Source: Candidatus Omnitrophota bacterium
Lineage (GTDB): Bacteria; Omnitrophota; Gorgyraeia; 2-01-FULL-45-10
NCBI GenBank assembly: GCA_028715345.1
Contig: JAQUSB010000018.1
Span: forward strand, 1 to 40,135
DNA: 40,135 nt
Direction of reading: 5' to 3'
Of the stretch, positions 34,228 through 40,135 are shown one piece after another; the stretch's first letter is position 1; each line of letters begins with the position of its first letter. A program made the translations under genes and the position numbers. The notes under the pieces are model-generated. The model made no database searches. It had not been told where the DNA came from and saw nothing but the letters and a program-made list of their open reading frames with translations.

Positions 34228-35724
34228 ATGAAGGTATTAAGAATCCTTTGTGTTTTAGCACTGACGCTTTGCGTTACCGCTAGCGTATATGCCGAAACGC
34301 AGAGTGTTAAAGTAAGTGGAGACCTCACGATGAGAGGTATCTACAGGAACCAGTATGATCTCTTAAGCTCAGAGGTCGAGAACCAGTATGGCGACAACTC
34401 CAACCAGAGCAGCACGGAACAGAGTTGGGCCATGACAGTCGCCGCGGTCCAGGTTGACGCGGATCTGACCGATAACGTTACCACGGTTATCAGGGTATTG
34501 AATCAGAGAGACTGGAACGTAACCGACAGGCTTAATGAGAGGACCCAGGCAGCGGCCGGGCTTTCAACTGCACCTGCATATAACAGCGATGAATTCGATG
34601 TTATGATCGACCTTGCATATGTACAGTTGAAGAATTTCATCTATTCGCCTCTCACGTTGACGATCGGACGCCAGAACCTCTGGTTCGGTAAAGGTTTCAT
34701 CGTTGGGGCCAATCAGCAGAATCCCGGAAGCGCTCTTAACTTCCAGGGCAATAACCTGCTCAATAGATTCGGCGGAAATTACGGCAATCTGGCAGCCCCC
34801 GAATACACGGCTATCAATTCGTTCGATTCCGTGAAAGCCGTATTGGATTACGATCCATGGACGATCACCGGCATCTATGCCAACATAACCGATGGCGCGG
34901 TGCAGGCGACCGACGGCACTACCCTCTGGGGCGTGAACGTTGGTTACAAGTTCAATAAGTATAACGGAGAAGCCGAAGGTTATTGGTTCTATAAGAAAGA
35001 CGAGTCCATTGATCACATGAATGACATCAAAGGCGGGAATGACGTCTATACCATAGGCGTAAGAGGCAGCATGGATCCGGTAAGCTGGGTTACGCTGGCT
35101 GCTGAAGGAGCATGGCAGGGCGGTAACTATATCGGTTCACCTCTGTCGACCGCTACCAGGTCGCGTTCGGCTTGGGCCATTGACGCGAGCGGAGAGATCA
35201 GATATTTCACCGATAAGTTCGCGTGGAAGCCGAAATTCGGCGCCGAGTTCATTTACTACTCCGGCGACAAGAACGAAAACGATTCCAACGCAGGCAATGT
35301 CGGCGGTACTTACACCGGATGGGATCCGATGTATAGGGGCAAATTCGATTCAGCGATCCGTGAATTTGTCGGTAAGTTCTATCAGACCGCAAGATATCGC
35401 GCTGATCTTACCAAGACCATACCGTGCGATGACGCATCATACACAAATCAATACCAGATGATATTCATGGGCAGCTTACAGCCTATGGATAGCCTGACAT
35501 TGAAGGCCAACTATAACCTGTTCTGGAACCAGGCTCAGTATTCATCTGATCCTAAGAGCCAGGGCTGGGTCGGTTCGGAAGTTGACCTGTCGGCCAACTG
35601 GGATTATACCGAGGACGTAAGCTTCAACCTCCTCGCAGGCTGGTTCGTACCGGGAGAAGTATATTACGACGGTATGGATGCCATTGCGACAGATGTTGTC
35701 GGATCGGTAAAAGTAAGCTTCTAA
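34228..35724 (+). CDS. Outer membrane porin, alginate-export-like beta-barrel
   Basis: A 498-residue barrel protein with signal peptide MKVLRILCVLALTLCVTASVYA. The segment LAYVQLKNF...LTLTIGRQNLWFGKGF resembles the AlgE-like alginate export family, in which GRQ precedes a tight turn. Alternating strands rich in Tyr, Trp and Asn continue to the C-terminal Phe (GSVKVSF), the barrel-assembly signal. It probably forms a general or sugar-related outer membrane pore. A strong AAGGAGG site, a long leader and a strong terminator suggest a highly expressed, regulated single gene. Confidence 0.82.
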   Translation: MKVLRILCVLALTLCVTASVYAETQSVKVSGDLTMRGIYRNQYDLLSSEVENQYGDNSNQSSTEQSWAMTVAAVQVDADLTDNVTTVIRVLNQRDWNVTDRLNERTQAAAGLSTAPAYNSDEFDVMIDLAYVQLKNFIYSPLTLTIGRQNLWFGKGFIVGANQQNPGSALNFQGNNLLNRFGGNYGNLAAPEYTAINSFDSVKAVLDYDPWTITGIYANITDGAVQATDGTTLWGVNVGYKFNKYNGEAEGYWFYKKDESIDHMNDIKGGNDVYTIGVRGSMDPVSWVTLAAEGAWQGGNYIGSPLSTATRSRSAWAIDASGEIRYFTDKFAWKPKFGAEFIYYSGDKNENDSNAGNVGGTYTGWDPMYRGKFDSAIREFVGKFYQTARYRADLTKTIPCDDASYTNQYQMIFMGSLQPMDSLTLKANYNLFWNQAQYSSDPKSQGWVGSEVDLSANWDYTEDVSFNLLAGWFVPGEVYYDGMDAIATDVVGSVKVSF

Positions 35725-35738
35725 GTATCACGCTTGAT

Positions 35739-35774
35739 AAAAGCCCCGCTCGCTATAACGAGCGGGGCTTTTTT
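35739..35774 (+). terminator. Rho-independent terminator of the porin gene
   Basis: A 14-bp perfect stem AAAAGCCCCGCTCG / CGAGCGGGGCTTTT with loop CTATAA and a T run to 35774. Confidence 0.96.
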
Positions 35775-35775
35775 A

Positions 35776-35804
35776 TTGACTTTCGCCCACGCGCAAAATA
35801 CAAT
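35776..35804 (+). promoter_or_regulatory. Putative promoter of the DUF3047 operon
   Basis: -35 TTGACT (35776-35781) and -10 TACAAT (35799-35804), 17-base spacer; a start near 35811 is four bases before the ATG, so the message would be almost leaderless. Confidence 0.6.
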
Positions 35805-35814
35805 ACTATAATAT

Positions 35815-36573
35815 ATGCGATATCGCTACCATAGGAAGATGGCAGGATGGCTTTTTTTATTAGGCGTATGCCTTCTGGTATTTTTGGCCGTATTCTTCAT
35901 CCGCCAGGCTAAGCTTAAAGGGCCGGCAGGTAGGGCGGTTGGGCTTAAATGTGAAGTACTCAAAAGTTTCGATTTTTCGGCCGAAAATTCCCTTAAGGAA
36001 TGGGAAGAGAAGGTATTCAAGGGGAAAGTTTCGTATAAAATAGAGAAGAAAGACGGCCTGTCGTACGTGAAGGCCGCAAGCGATAAAGCCGCGTCTGCCC
36101 TCTACTATAAGATCAAAGTTGACGCGAAGAACAGTCGTCCTGTGATATTATGGAAGTGGCGGGCCGATAAGTTTCCGTCAAAGACGCGTCCTGAGTCCCT
36201 TGAAATGGAGAACGAGGACGATTTCGCGGCGAGGGTGTATGTCATCTTCCCGGCCATGTTCATAACGAATTCTAAAGTGCTCGAATATGTCTGGTCGGAG
36301 AAACTGCCCGTAGGCACCGTGGGAACGAGCCCGTACTCCAAGAATATAAAACTTATAGTGCTTCGGCAGGGCATAGGTAAGGATGACGGCTGGGCCGGCG
36401 AGGAGAGGGATATTTACGACGATTATGTAAAACTTTTCGGCAGGCCCCCGGAATATAATATAGGGGCCGTTGCTTTTATGACAAATACAGAGCATACCGG
36501 CAGTGTCGCGGAGGCCGCGTATGATGATATATCCATAGGGTATAAAGCAACAGGAACTAACCAAGGAGGCTAA
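35815..36573 (+). CDS. DUF3047 protein, membrane-anchored
   Basis: A 252-residue protein with one N-terminal membrane segment (about residues 9-27) and a periplasmic DUF3047 domain, recognised by WKWRADKFP, DDFAARVYVIFP, LRQGIGKDDGW and the ending RDIYDDYVKLFGRPP...VAFMTNTEHTG. The domain is expected to be beta-rich, and its function is unknown. No ribosome site precedes the first ATG; an ATG at 35839 after AGGAAG is an alternative that keeps the membrane segment. It is followed three bases later by a HAMP protein, so the two may act together at the membrane. Confidence 0.8.
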   Translation: MRYRYHRKMAGWLFLLGVCLLVFLAVFFIRQAKLKGPAGRAVGLKCEVLKSFDFSAENSLKEWEEKVFKGKVSYKIEKKDGLSYVKAASDKAASALYYKIKVDAKNSRPVILWKWRADKFPSKTRPESLEMENEDDFAARVYVIFPAMFITNSKVLEYVWSEKLPVGTVGTSPYSKNIKLIVLRQGIGKDDGWAGEERDIYDDYVKLFGRPPEYNIGAVAFMTNTEHTGSVAEAAYDDISIGYKATGTNQGG

Positions 36574-36576
36574 ATA

Positions 36577-37008
36577 ATGAGAGCGAAGTTTTTAAGGACA
36601 AAGTATCTTACAGGCAGCCGTATCCAGATGCATTATCTCGCCCTTTTAATGATCTCCATTATAGCGCCTTTGGTCTTTTCGGTAGCGTGCCTCTACTACC
36701 TGGTTTTCAAAATAATGGCGGAGCAGCTCGGCATCCCCGAATATATAGCCCTGAACCTTTTCCCGGTCATACATAAGATAAATATGGTGCTTTTGATAGG
36801 CATGCCTCCACTATTCCTTATCCTGATCGTTTGGGGCGTGGTGCTCTCGCACCGTTTTGCCGGCCCCATAGAAAGGCTGGAAAAAGAGCTAAAGAGGATA
36901 GCCCATAGCAAAGATTATAAGATAAGATTACGTGTCAGGAAAGGCGATGATATCAAACCCGTCGCGGATGCCGTCAACGAACTGCTTAACAGCGTAGAAA
37001 GAAAATAA
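36577..37008 (+). CDS. Two-pass membrane protein ending in a HAMP domain
   Basis: A 143-residue protein with membrane segments at about residues 20-45 and 70-90 and a HAMP domain (about 90-140: HRFAGPIERLEKELKRIA...LRVRKGDDIKPVADAVNELL). HAMP domains pass signals from membrane to output domains, but no kinase, cyclase or methyl-accepting domain follows the HAMP. It may signal through a partner or be the sensor half of a split system. AAGGAGG precedes the ATG. It sits between DUF3047 and lpxA. Confidence 0.85.
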   Translation: MRAKFLRTKYLTGSRIQMHYLALLMISIIAPLVFSVACLYYLVFKIMAEQLGIPEYIALNLFPVIHKINMVLLIGMPPLFLILIVWGVVLSHRFAGPIERLEKELKRIAHSKDYKIRLRVRKGDDIKPVADAVNELLNSVERK

Positions 37009-37010
37009 AG

Positions 37011-37808
37011 ATGAAAATAAGTCCTCTGGCTCAAGTAAGCAAGGGCGCGAAAATAGCGGACGATGTCGAGGTAGGGCCGTTCGCCGTAATAGAAGATAAC
37101 GTAGAAATAGCGTCCGGCGTGAAGATATGGCCGAGCGCTTATATATGCAGCGGCGCGAGCATAGGCGAAGGTACCGAAGTGCATATGGGCGCGGTCCTCG
37201 GCCACCTGCCGCAGGACCTGACGTTCGATAAGAACAAAAAGACCCGGCTTAATATAGGTAAAAAATGCGTTATACGCGAACACGCCACCCTCCATAGGAG
37301 CACAAGCGAGGAGCACCCGACCACCGTCGGGGACAATTGCTACCTTATGGCCGTGTCGCACGTAGGGCACGATTGCCGGCTGGGGAATAATGTCATCGTT
37401 GCCAATTGCGCGCTTCTTGCCGGCCATGTCATGGTAGAGGACGGTGCGTTCATTTCGGGCAATGTTGTTGTCCATCAATTCTGCCGTATCGGCACCTTGT
37501 CCATAATAGGCGGGTTTACCGGGGTCAATAAAGACGTTCCCCCTTATATGCTTGTAAGGGGCCCGTCGGCAGTCAGGGCTATAAACCTGATAGGCCTGCG
37601 AAGGGCGAAATTCCCCCGGGAGCTTATAGCCGACATCAGAGAAGCGTTCAAGATACTTTTTATGTCCGGGCTGAATACGACGCAGGCGATTGAAGAGATG
37701 CGGAAATTGAAAAAGTCCGCCCAGATCGACCATTTGATAGAATTCATCAAATCCTCTAAAAGAGGTATATGTACCGCCAAAAATACCGATGAGGAATTCT
37801 TCGGGTAA
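37011..37808 (+). CDS. lpxA: Acyl-ACP--UDP-N-acetylglucosamine O-acyltransferase
   Basis: The first enzyme of lipid A synthesis, moving a 3-hydroxyacyl group from ACP to UDP-GlcNAc. The 265-residue protein has the left-handed beta-helix hexapeptide repeats and the active-site His as H120 in SHVGHDC, followed by ANCALLAGHV, VVHQFCRIG and GVNKDVPPYM. The C-terminal helices are normal. Acyl length cannot be read reliably. Its presence shows an LPS-type outer membrane. Its usual partners lpxD, fabZ and lpxB are not in the window. It starts two bases after the HAMP gene. Confidence 0.95.
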   Translation: MKISPLAQVSKGAKIADDVEVGPFAVIEDNVEIASGVKIWPSAYICSGASIGEGTEVHMGAVLGHLPQDLTFDKNKKTRLNIGKKCVIREHATLHRSTSEEHPTTVGDNCYLMAVSHVGHDCRLGNNVIVANCALLAGHVMVEDGAFISGNVVVHQFCRIGTLSIIGGFTGVNKDVPPYMLVRGPSAVRAINLIGLRRAKFPRELIADIREAFKILFMSGLNTTQAIEEMRKLKKSAQIDHLIEFIKSSKRGICTAKNTDEEFFG

Positions 37809-38475
37809 CTCCCGGCCTGAAAACATAAATAAAATATATAGCAGGCTTTACAAATTTTACGGACCCCAGGGATGGTGGCCCGGCCGCAGCCGTTTTGAGA
37901 TAATAGTAGGCGCGATACTTACTCAGAATACGGCGTGGACCAATGTGGAAAAGGCCATAGCCGCCCTGCGCGGCCGTGGTTACCTGTCCTCTCCGGCGAA
38001 GCTTCATCGCCTCCGCACAGAAGAACTGTCGAGCCTGATACGCCCGGCAGGCTATCACAATGTGAAAGCATCCCGCCTTAAGAATTTCACAGGTTTTTTG
38101 GCGGCAGACTACGGCGGCAGTCTGGATAAGCTTGCCAAAACAGATACCGTTCTCCTGAGAAAAAAATTGCTGGAGGTGAACGGCATAGGCCCCGAGACCT
38201 GCGACTCGATACTTTTATACGCTTTCGCAAAGCCTGTTTTTGTGGTCGACGCGTATACCAAAAGGATCTTTTCGCGTCACGGGCTCTTTGACGAAACAAC
38301 GTCATATGAGGACGTTCAGGATATTTTCACCGCTAATTTACCGTCGGACGCCGCAAAATTCAACGAATATCACGCCCTGATAGTGAAGCTCGCGAAAGAT
38401 CATTGCAGGAAATCTCCCGAATGCAAAAATTGCCCGATCTACGGGGTGAAAATTGTTGCAAAAAAGGTAAGCTGA
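37789..38475 (+). CDS. HhH-GPD DNA glycosylase, endonuclease III / MagIII-like
   Basis: A base-excision repair glycosylase of 228 residues. The phrases YGPQGWWPGRS, ILTQNTAW and RPAGYHNVKASRLKNF are typical of the MagIII (3-methyladenine) branch. The helix-hairpin-helix reads EVNGIGPETCDSI, with E137 at the place of the lyase lysine of Nth, and the catalytic Asp is D154 in VVDAYTKR. The Fe-S region has only three cysteines (C206, C212, C215); the usual fourth is absent. It overlaps lpxA by 20 bases. Confidence 0.88.
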   Translation: MRNSSGNSRPENINKIYSRLYKFYGPQGWWPGRSRFEIIVGAILTQNTAWTNVEKAIAALRGRGYLSSPAKLHRLRTEELSSLIRPAGYHNVKASRLKNFTGFLAADYGGSLDKLAKTDTVLLRKKLLEVNGIGPETCDSILLYAFAKPVFVVDAYTKRIFSRHGLFDETTSYEDVQDIFTANLPSDAAKFNEYHALIVKLAKDHCRKSPECKNCPIYGVKIVAKKVS

Positions 38476-38484
38476 TAATATAAT
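38456..38484 (+). promoter_or_regulatory. Putative promoter of the EF-Tu-domain-like gene
   Basis: -35 TTGCAA (38456-38461) and consensus -10 TATAAT (38479-38484), exactly 17 bases apart, overlapping the end of the glycosylase gene. A start near 38491 gives a short leader carrying GGGGGTGAG. Confidence 0.6.
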
Positions 38485-38505
38485 ATGACAAACCGGGGGT
38501 GAGCT

Positions 38506-38874
38506 ATGCCGAAAAAAAGAAAAGTAGTGAAGAGGGGCAAGGTTTCGAAGAAGTCGGTCAAAAAAATAAAGAAAAGTGCCGCCAAAAAAAAGGTAAAAAG
38601 TAAAAAGATAAAAGCGCCGGTCGAAAGCATGGTGAAGGTGGGCGAAGTTACGCACTATTTTCCGCATGTCAAAGCGGCGGCGCTTCTGGTGTTGAAGGAC
38701 AGCATCAAAGTCGGAGATGAGATATATCTTAAGGGGCATACTACCGATTTCAAGGAAAAGATAGCTTCTATCCAGCTCGACCGCGTTCCTATACAGGAAG
38801 GCAAGAAAGGGCAGGAGATAGGGCTTTTGGTGAAAAAGCGGGTAAGGATAGGAGACAGCGTATATAAGCTGTAA
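38506..38874 (+). CDS. Lys-rich protein with an EF-Tu domain-2-like beta-barrel
   Basis: A 122-residue protein in two parts. Residues 1-37 are a Lys/Arg-rich tail with repeated KK and SKK (about half of the residues are basic). Residues 42-122 form a beta-barrel like domain 2 of translation factors (KVGEVTHYFPHVKAAALLVLKDSIKVGDEIYLKGHTTDF...KVGKRVRIGDSVYKL-type wording). Similar stand-alone barrels are often annotated as translation factor-like. The tail suggests RNA or ribosome contact. No GTPase domain is present. Confidence 0.75.
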   Translation: MPKKRKVVKRGKVSKKSVKKIKKSAAKKKVKSKKIKAPVESMVKVGEVTHYFPHVKAAALLVLKDSIKVGDEIYLKGHTTDFKEKIASIQLDRVPIQEGKKGQEIGLLVKKRVRIGDSVYKL

Positions 38875-38879
38875 TATTG

Positions 38880-39146
38880 ATGAACAGGAATTACAGAAAG
38901 ATATTGTTGGGGCTCGGTTTCGATTCGAAAGACGGCCATCTTCGTATAACGAAAGGCGATAATTTTCGTTTATTCGGCGGTTCGGAAGAGACACACGAAA
39001 TGATGCAGGAGAAGGCCATAAAGTTCAATGAGCAGCTGGATAAAAGGCATAAAAATATCGAGGAAATAAACGAAGAGGAGTTCTTCGAGATATCGCAGGT
39101 CATAGGCCTTAAGCTGCCGGATAAAGGGCGGGAAGGCAAAAAATAA
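38880..39146 (+). CDS. Small soluble protein of unknown function
   Basis: An 88-residue charged protein without signal peptide or membrane segment. It begins MNRNYRKILLGLGFDSKDGHLRITKGDNF, then a Glu/Lys-rich helical region (EEINEEEFFEISQVIGL) and a basic tail. I do not recognise a family. An in-frame TTG lies one codon upstream; the ATG is preferred. It sits five bases after the EF-Tu-domain-like gene and may be co-translated with it. Confidence 0.6.
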   Translation: MNRNYRKILLGLGFDSKDGHLRITKGDNFRLFGGSEETHEMMQEKAIKFNEQLDKRHKNIEEINEEEFFEISQVIGLKLPDKGREGKK

Positions 39147-39166
39147 AGCCGAGGAGCTGCCAAGTC

Positions 39167-39745
39167 ATGGTGAAGATATTAGGAGTAAGCGGCAGCCCCA
39201 GGCGTTACGGCAACACCGAGACGATTTTAGACGCCGCGCTTATGGGCGCGGCCCTTAAGGGCGTAATTACCGAAAAAGTAATAGTCAGCGAACTCTGCAT
39301 CAAGCCCTGCCTGTCGTGCGACAAATGCCTGAATACGGCCGTATGCGTTATCAAAGACGATATGCGAGCCGTTTACCGCAAATTCAAGGAAGCGGACGGC
39401 GTTATCATGGCTTCTCCCGTATATTTCGGCAGCCTTACGGCCCAATTGAAGACAGCTATCGACAGGTTCGAACCGCAATGGATAGCGCGGTATTGCCTTA
39501 AGAAACGCGCCGGCGAAAAGAAACGCCGTGCAGGTATTTTTTTATGCGTATCCTGCCGGAATGAAATAAAATTCTTCCGGAACGCAGGTAGTATCGTGCG
39601 GTCTCTTTTTGCAACTTTGGGCATTAAATATCTGGGCGGTATATTCTGCGGCGGGGTGACCCGGCCCGGCGATATAACGAAAAAACGATCGGTATTAAAG
39701 AGGGCTTTTGCGATGGGCGCAAAACTTGCCGGAAGCTTACGGTGA
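39167..39745 (+). CDS. Iron-sulfur flavoprotein of the NADPH-dependent FMN reductase family
   Basis: A 192-residue flavodoxin-fold protein. VSGSPRRYGNTE (8-17 region) is the FMN phosphate loop and SPVYFGSLTAQLKTAIDR binds the flavin ring. Between them C48-x2-C51-x2-C54-x5-C60 is the compact cysteine motif of archaeal and anaerobic iron-sulfur flavoproteins, which bind a [4Fe-4S] cluster. It probably moves electrons to detoxify oxygen species or reduce small molecules, which suits an anaerobe. Its stop overlaps the next ATG by one base. Confidence 0.9.
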   Translation: MVKILGVSGSPRRYGNTETILDAALMGAALKGVITEKVIVSELCIKPCLSCDKCLNTAVCVIKDDMRAVYRKFKEADGVIMASPVYFGSLTAQLKTAIDRFEPQWIARYCLKKRAGEKKRRAGIFLCVSCRNEIKFFRNAGSIVRSLFATLGIKYLGGIFCGGVTRPGDITKKRSVLKRAFAMGAKLAGSLR

Positions 39746-40135
39746 TGGATAGAAAATATAGGAAACTAGCGATAGAGGCCGCGTTGAAGAGCGGCAATTT
39801 TATTAAAAATTCCGTCGGGAAGATCGGCTCGGTCTCGTACAAGGGCAGGGATGATATAGTCACGGACGTGGATAAGAAGTCCGAGGATATGATAATCGGC
39901 ATGATAGTGGGCAGGTTCCCGGATCATTCTATCCTGTCCGAAGAAAAAGGCTCAGTTGTTAAAAATTCCCCGTATAAATGGATAATCGACCCATTGGACG
40001 GCACCACAAATTTTGCGCATGCATTTCCGTTCTTCTGTGTTTCTATAGCGCTCGAAAGATCCGGACGGATAATACTGGGAGTCGTTTATGATCCTGTCCG
40101 CAACGAACTGTTTTGTGCAGAAGCGGGCAGAACGG
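39745..40135 (+). CDS. suhB: Inositol monophosphatase family protein (3' end outside the window)
   Basis: A Mg-dependent phosphatase of the IMPase family; the first 130 residues are visible. Metal ligands show in EEKG (after DHSILS) and in DPLDGTTNFAH, with AFPFFCVSIAL following, as in SuhB. Family members hydrolyse inositol 1-phosphate or related sugar phosphates, and SuhB in enterobacteria also takes part in rRNA antitermination. The ATG overlaps the stop of the flavoprotein gene (TGATG). The exact substrate is not readable from the fragment. Confidence 0.88.
   Translation, partial: MDRKYRKLAIEAALKSGNFIKNSVGKIGSVSYKGRDDIVTDVDKKSEDMIIGMIVGRFPDHSILSEEKGSVVKNSPYKWIIDPLDGTTNFAHAFPFFCVSIALERSGRIILGVVYDPVRNELFCAEAGRT

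Noticed and set aside
35807-35812. TATAAT before the DUF3047 gene as the -10 box
   Set aside because: The spacing to TTGACT would be 25 bases and transcription would begin after the ATG; TACAAT at 35799-35804 has the proper 17-base spacing.

Overview
The window is a gene-dense bacterial chromosome segment of roughly 50% GC. It carries 43 protein genes (first and last cut by the window edges) and one tRNA, all on the + strand. Stop/start overlaps are common (nadC-uvrB, uvrB-birA, birA-coaX, lpxA-glycosylase), so most of it is read as long operons. LpxA, a FadL-like channel, a second large beta-barrel protein and many signal peptides show a diderm cell. CimA, GuaB3, single-chain GlyRS, PPDK and many small exported proteins of unknown family fit a PVC-type lineage such as Omnitrophota. 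That placement is an inference from gene content and was not tested by a search.

Layout. 1-3.9 kb: end of aspartate kinase, citramalate synthase, a small exported protein, a CheY-like receiver and a membrane-linked aspartic protease. 4-11.5 kb: valS, a small exported protein, then a tightly coupled nadC-uvrB-birA-coaX run. 11.5-13.6 kb: groES-groEL behind a consensus promoter and a perfect CIRCE operator, closed by a terminator. 13.6-15.0 kb: small exported proteins, an unlisted 38-residue basic ORF and an ACT protein. 15.0-19.9 kb: guaB3 and dnaE. 19.9-26 kb: an unknown protein, an HU-like protein, hisS, aspS, a lipoprotein, ybeY, a DgkA-PAP2 fusion and recO. 26-31.7 kb: glyS, ppdK, a sigma-70 factor and apt. 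31.8-35.7 kb: FadL-like protein, tRNA-Arg(CCT), a PHP protein and a porin with a long leader. 35.8-40.1 kb: DUF3047, HAMP, lpxA, a MagIII-like glycosylase, an EF-Tu-domain-2-like protein, an unknown protein, an iron-sulfur flavoprotein and the start of suhB.

The most unusual feature is non-coding. A two-hairpin element of about 52-58 nt occurs four times at three loci (two tandem copies after cimA, one before guaB3, one after aspS). Each locus ends in the Shine-Dalgarno sequence of the next gene. The first hairpin changes sequence but keeps its pairing, while the single-stranded blocks GGCACTTAGC and GCTGAATAAACTTGG are nearly invariant. At two loci the stop codon of the upstream gene sits in the first hairpin loop. 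I recognise no described RNA family. Other non-coding points of interest are a 216-nt structured leader before the porin and a ~190-nt long palindrome between recO and glyS.

No CRISPR array, insertion sequence, phage gene or rRNA was seen. No stretch above 300 bases lacks a gene; the largest gaps (recO-glyS and PHP-porin) are described below.
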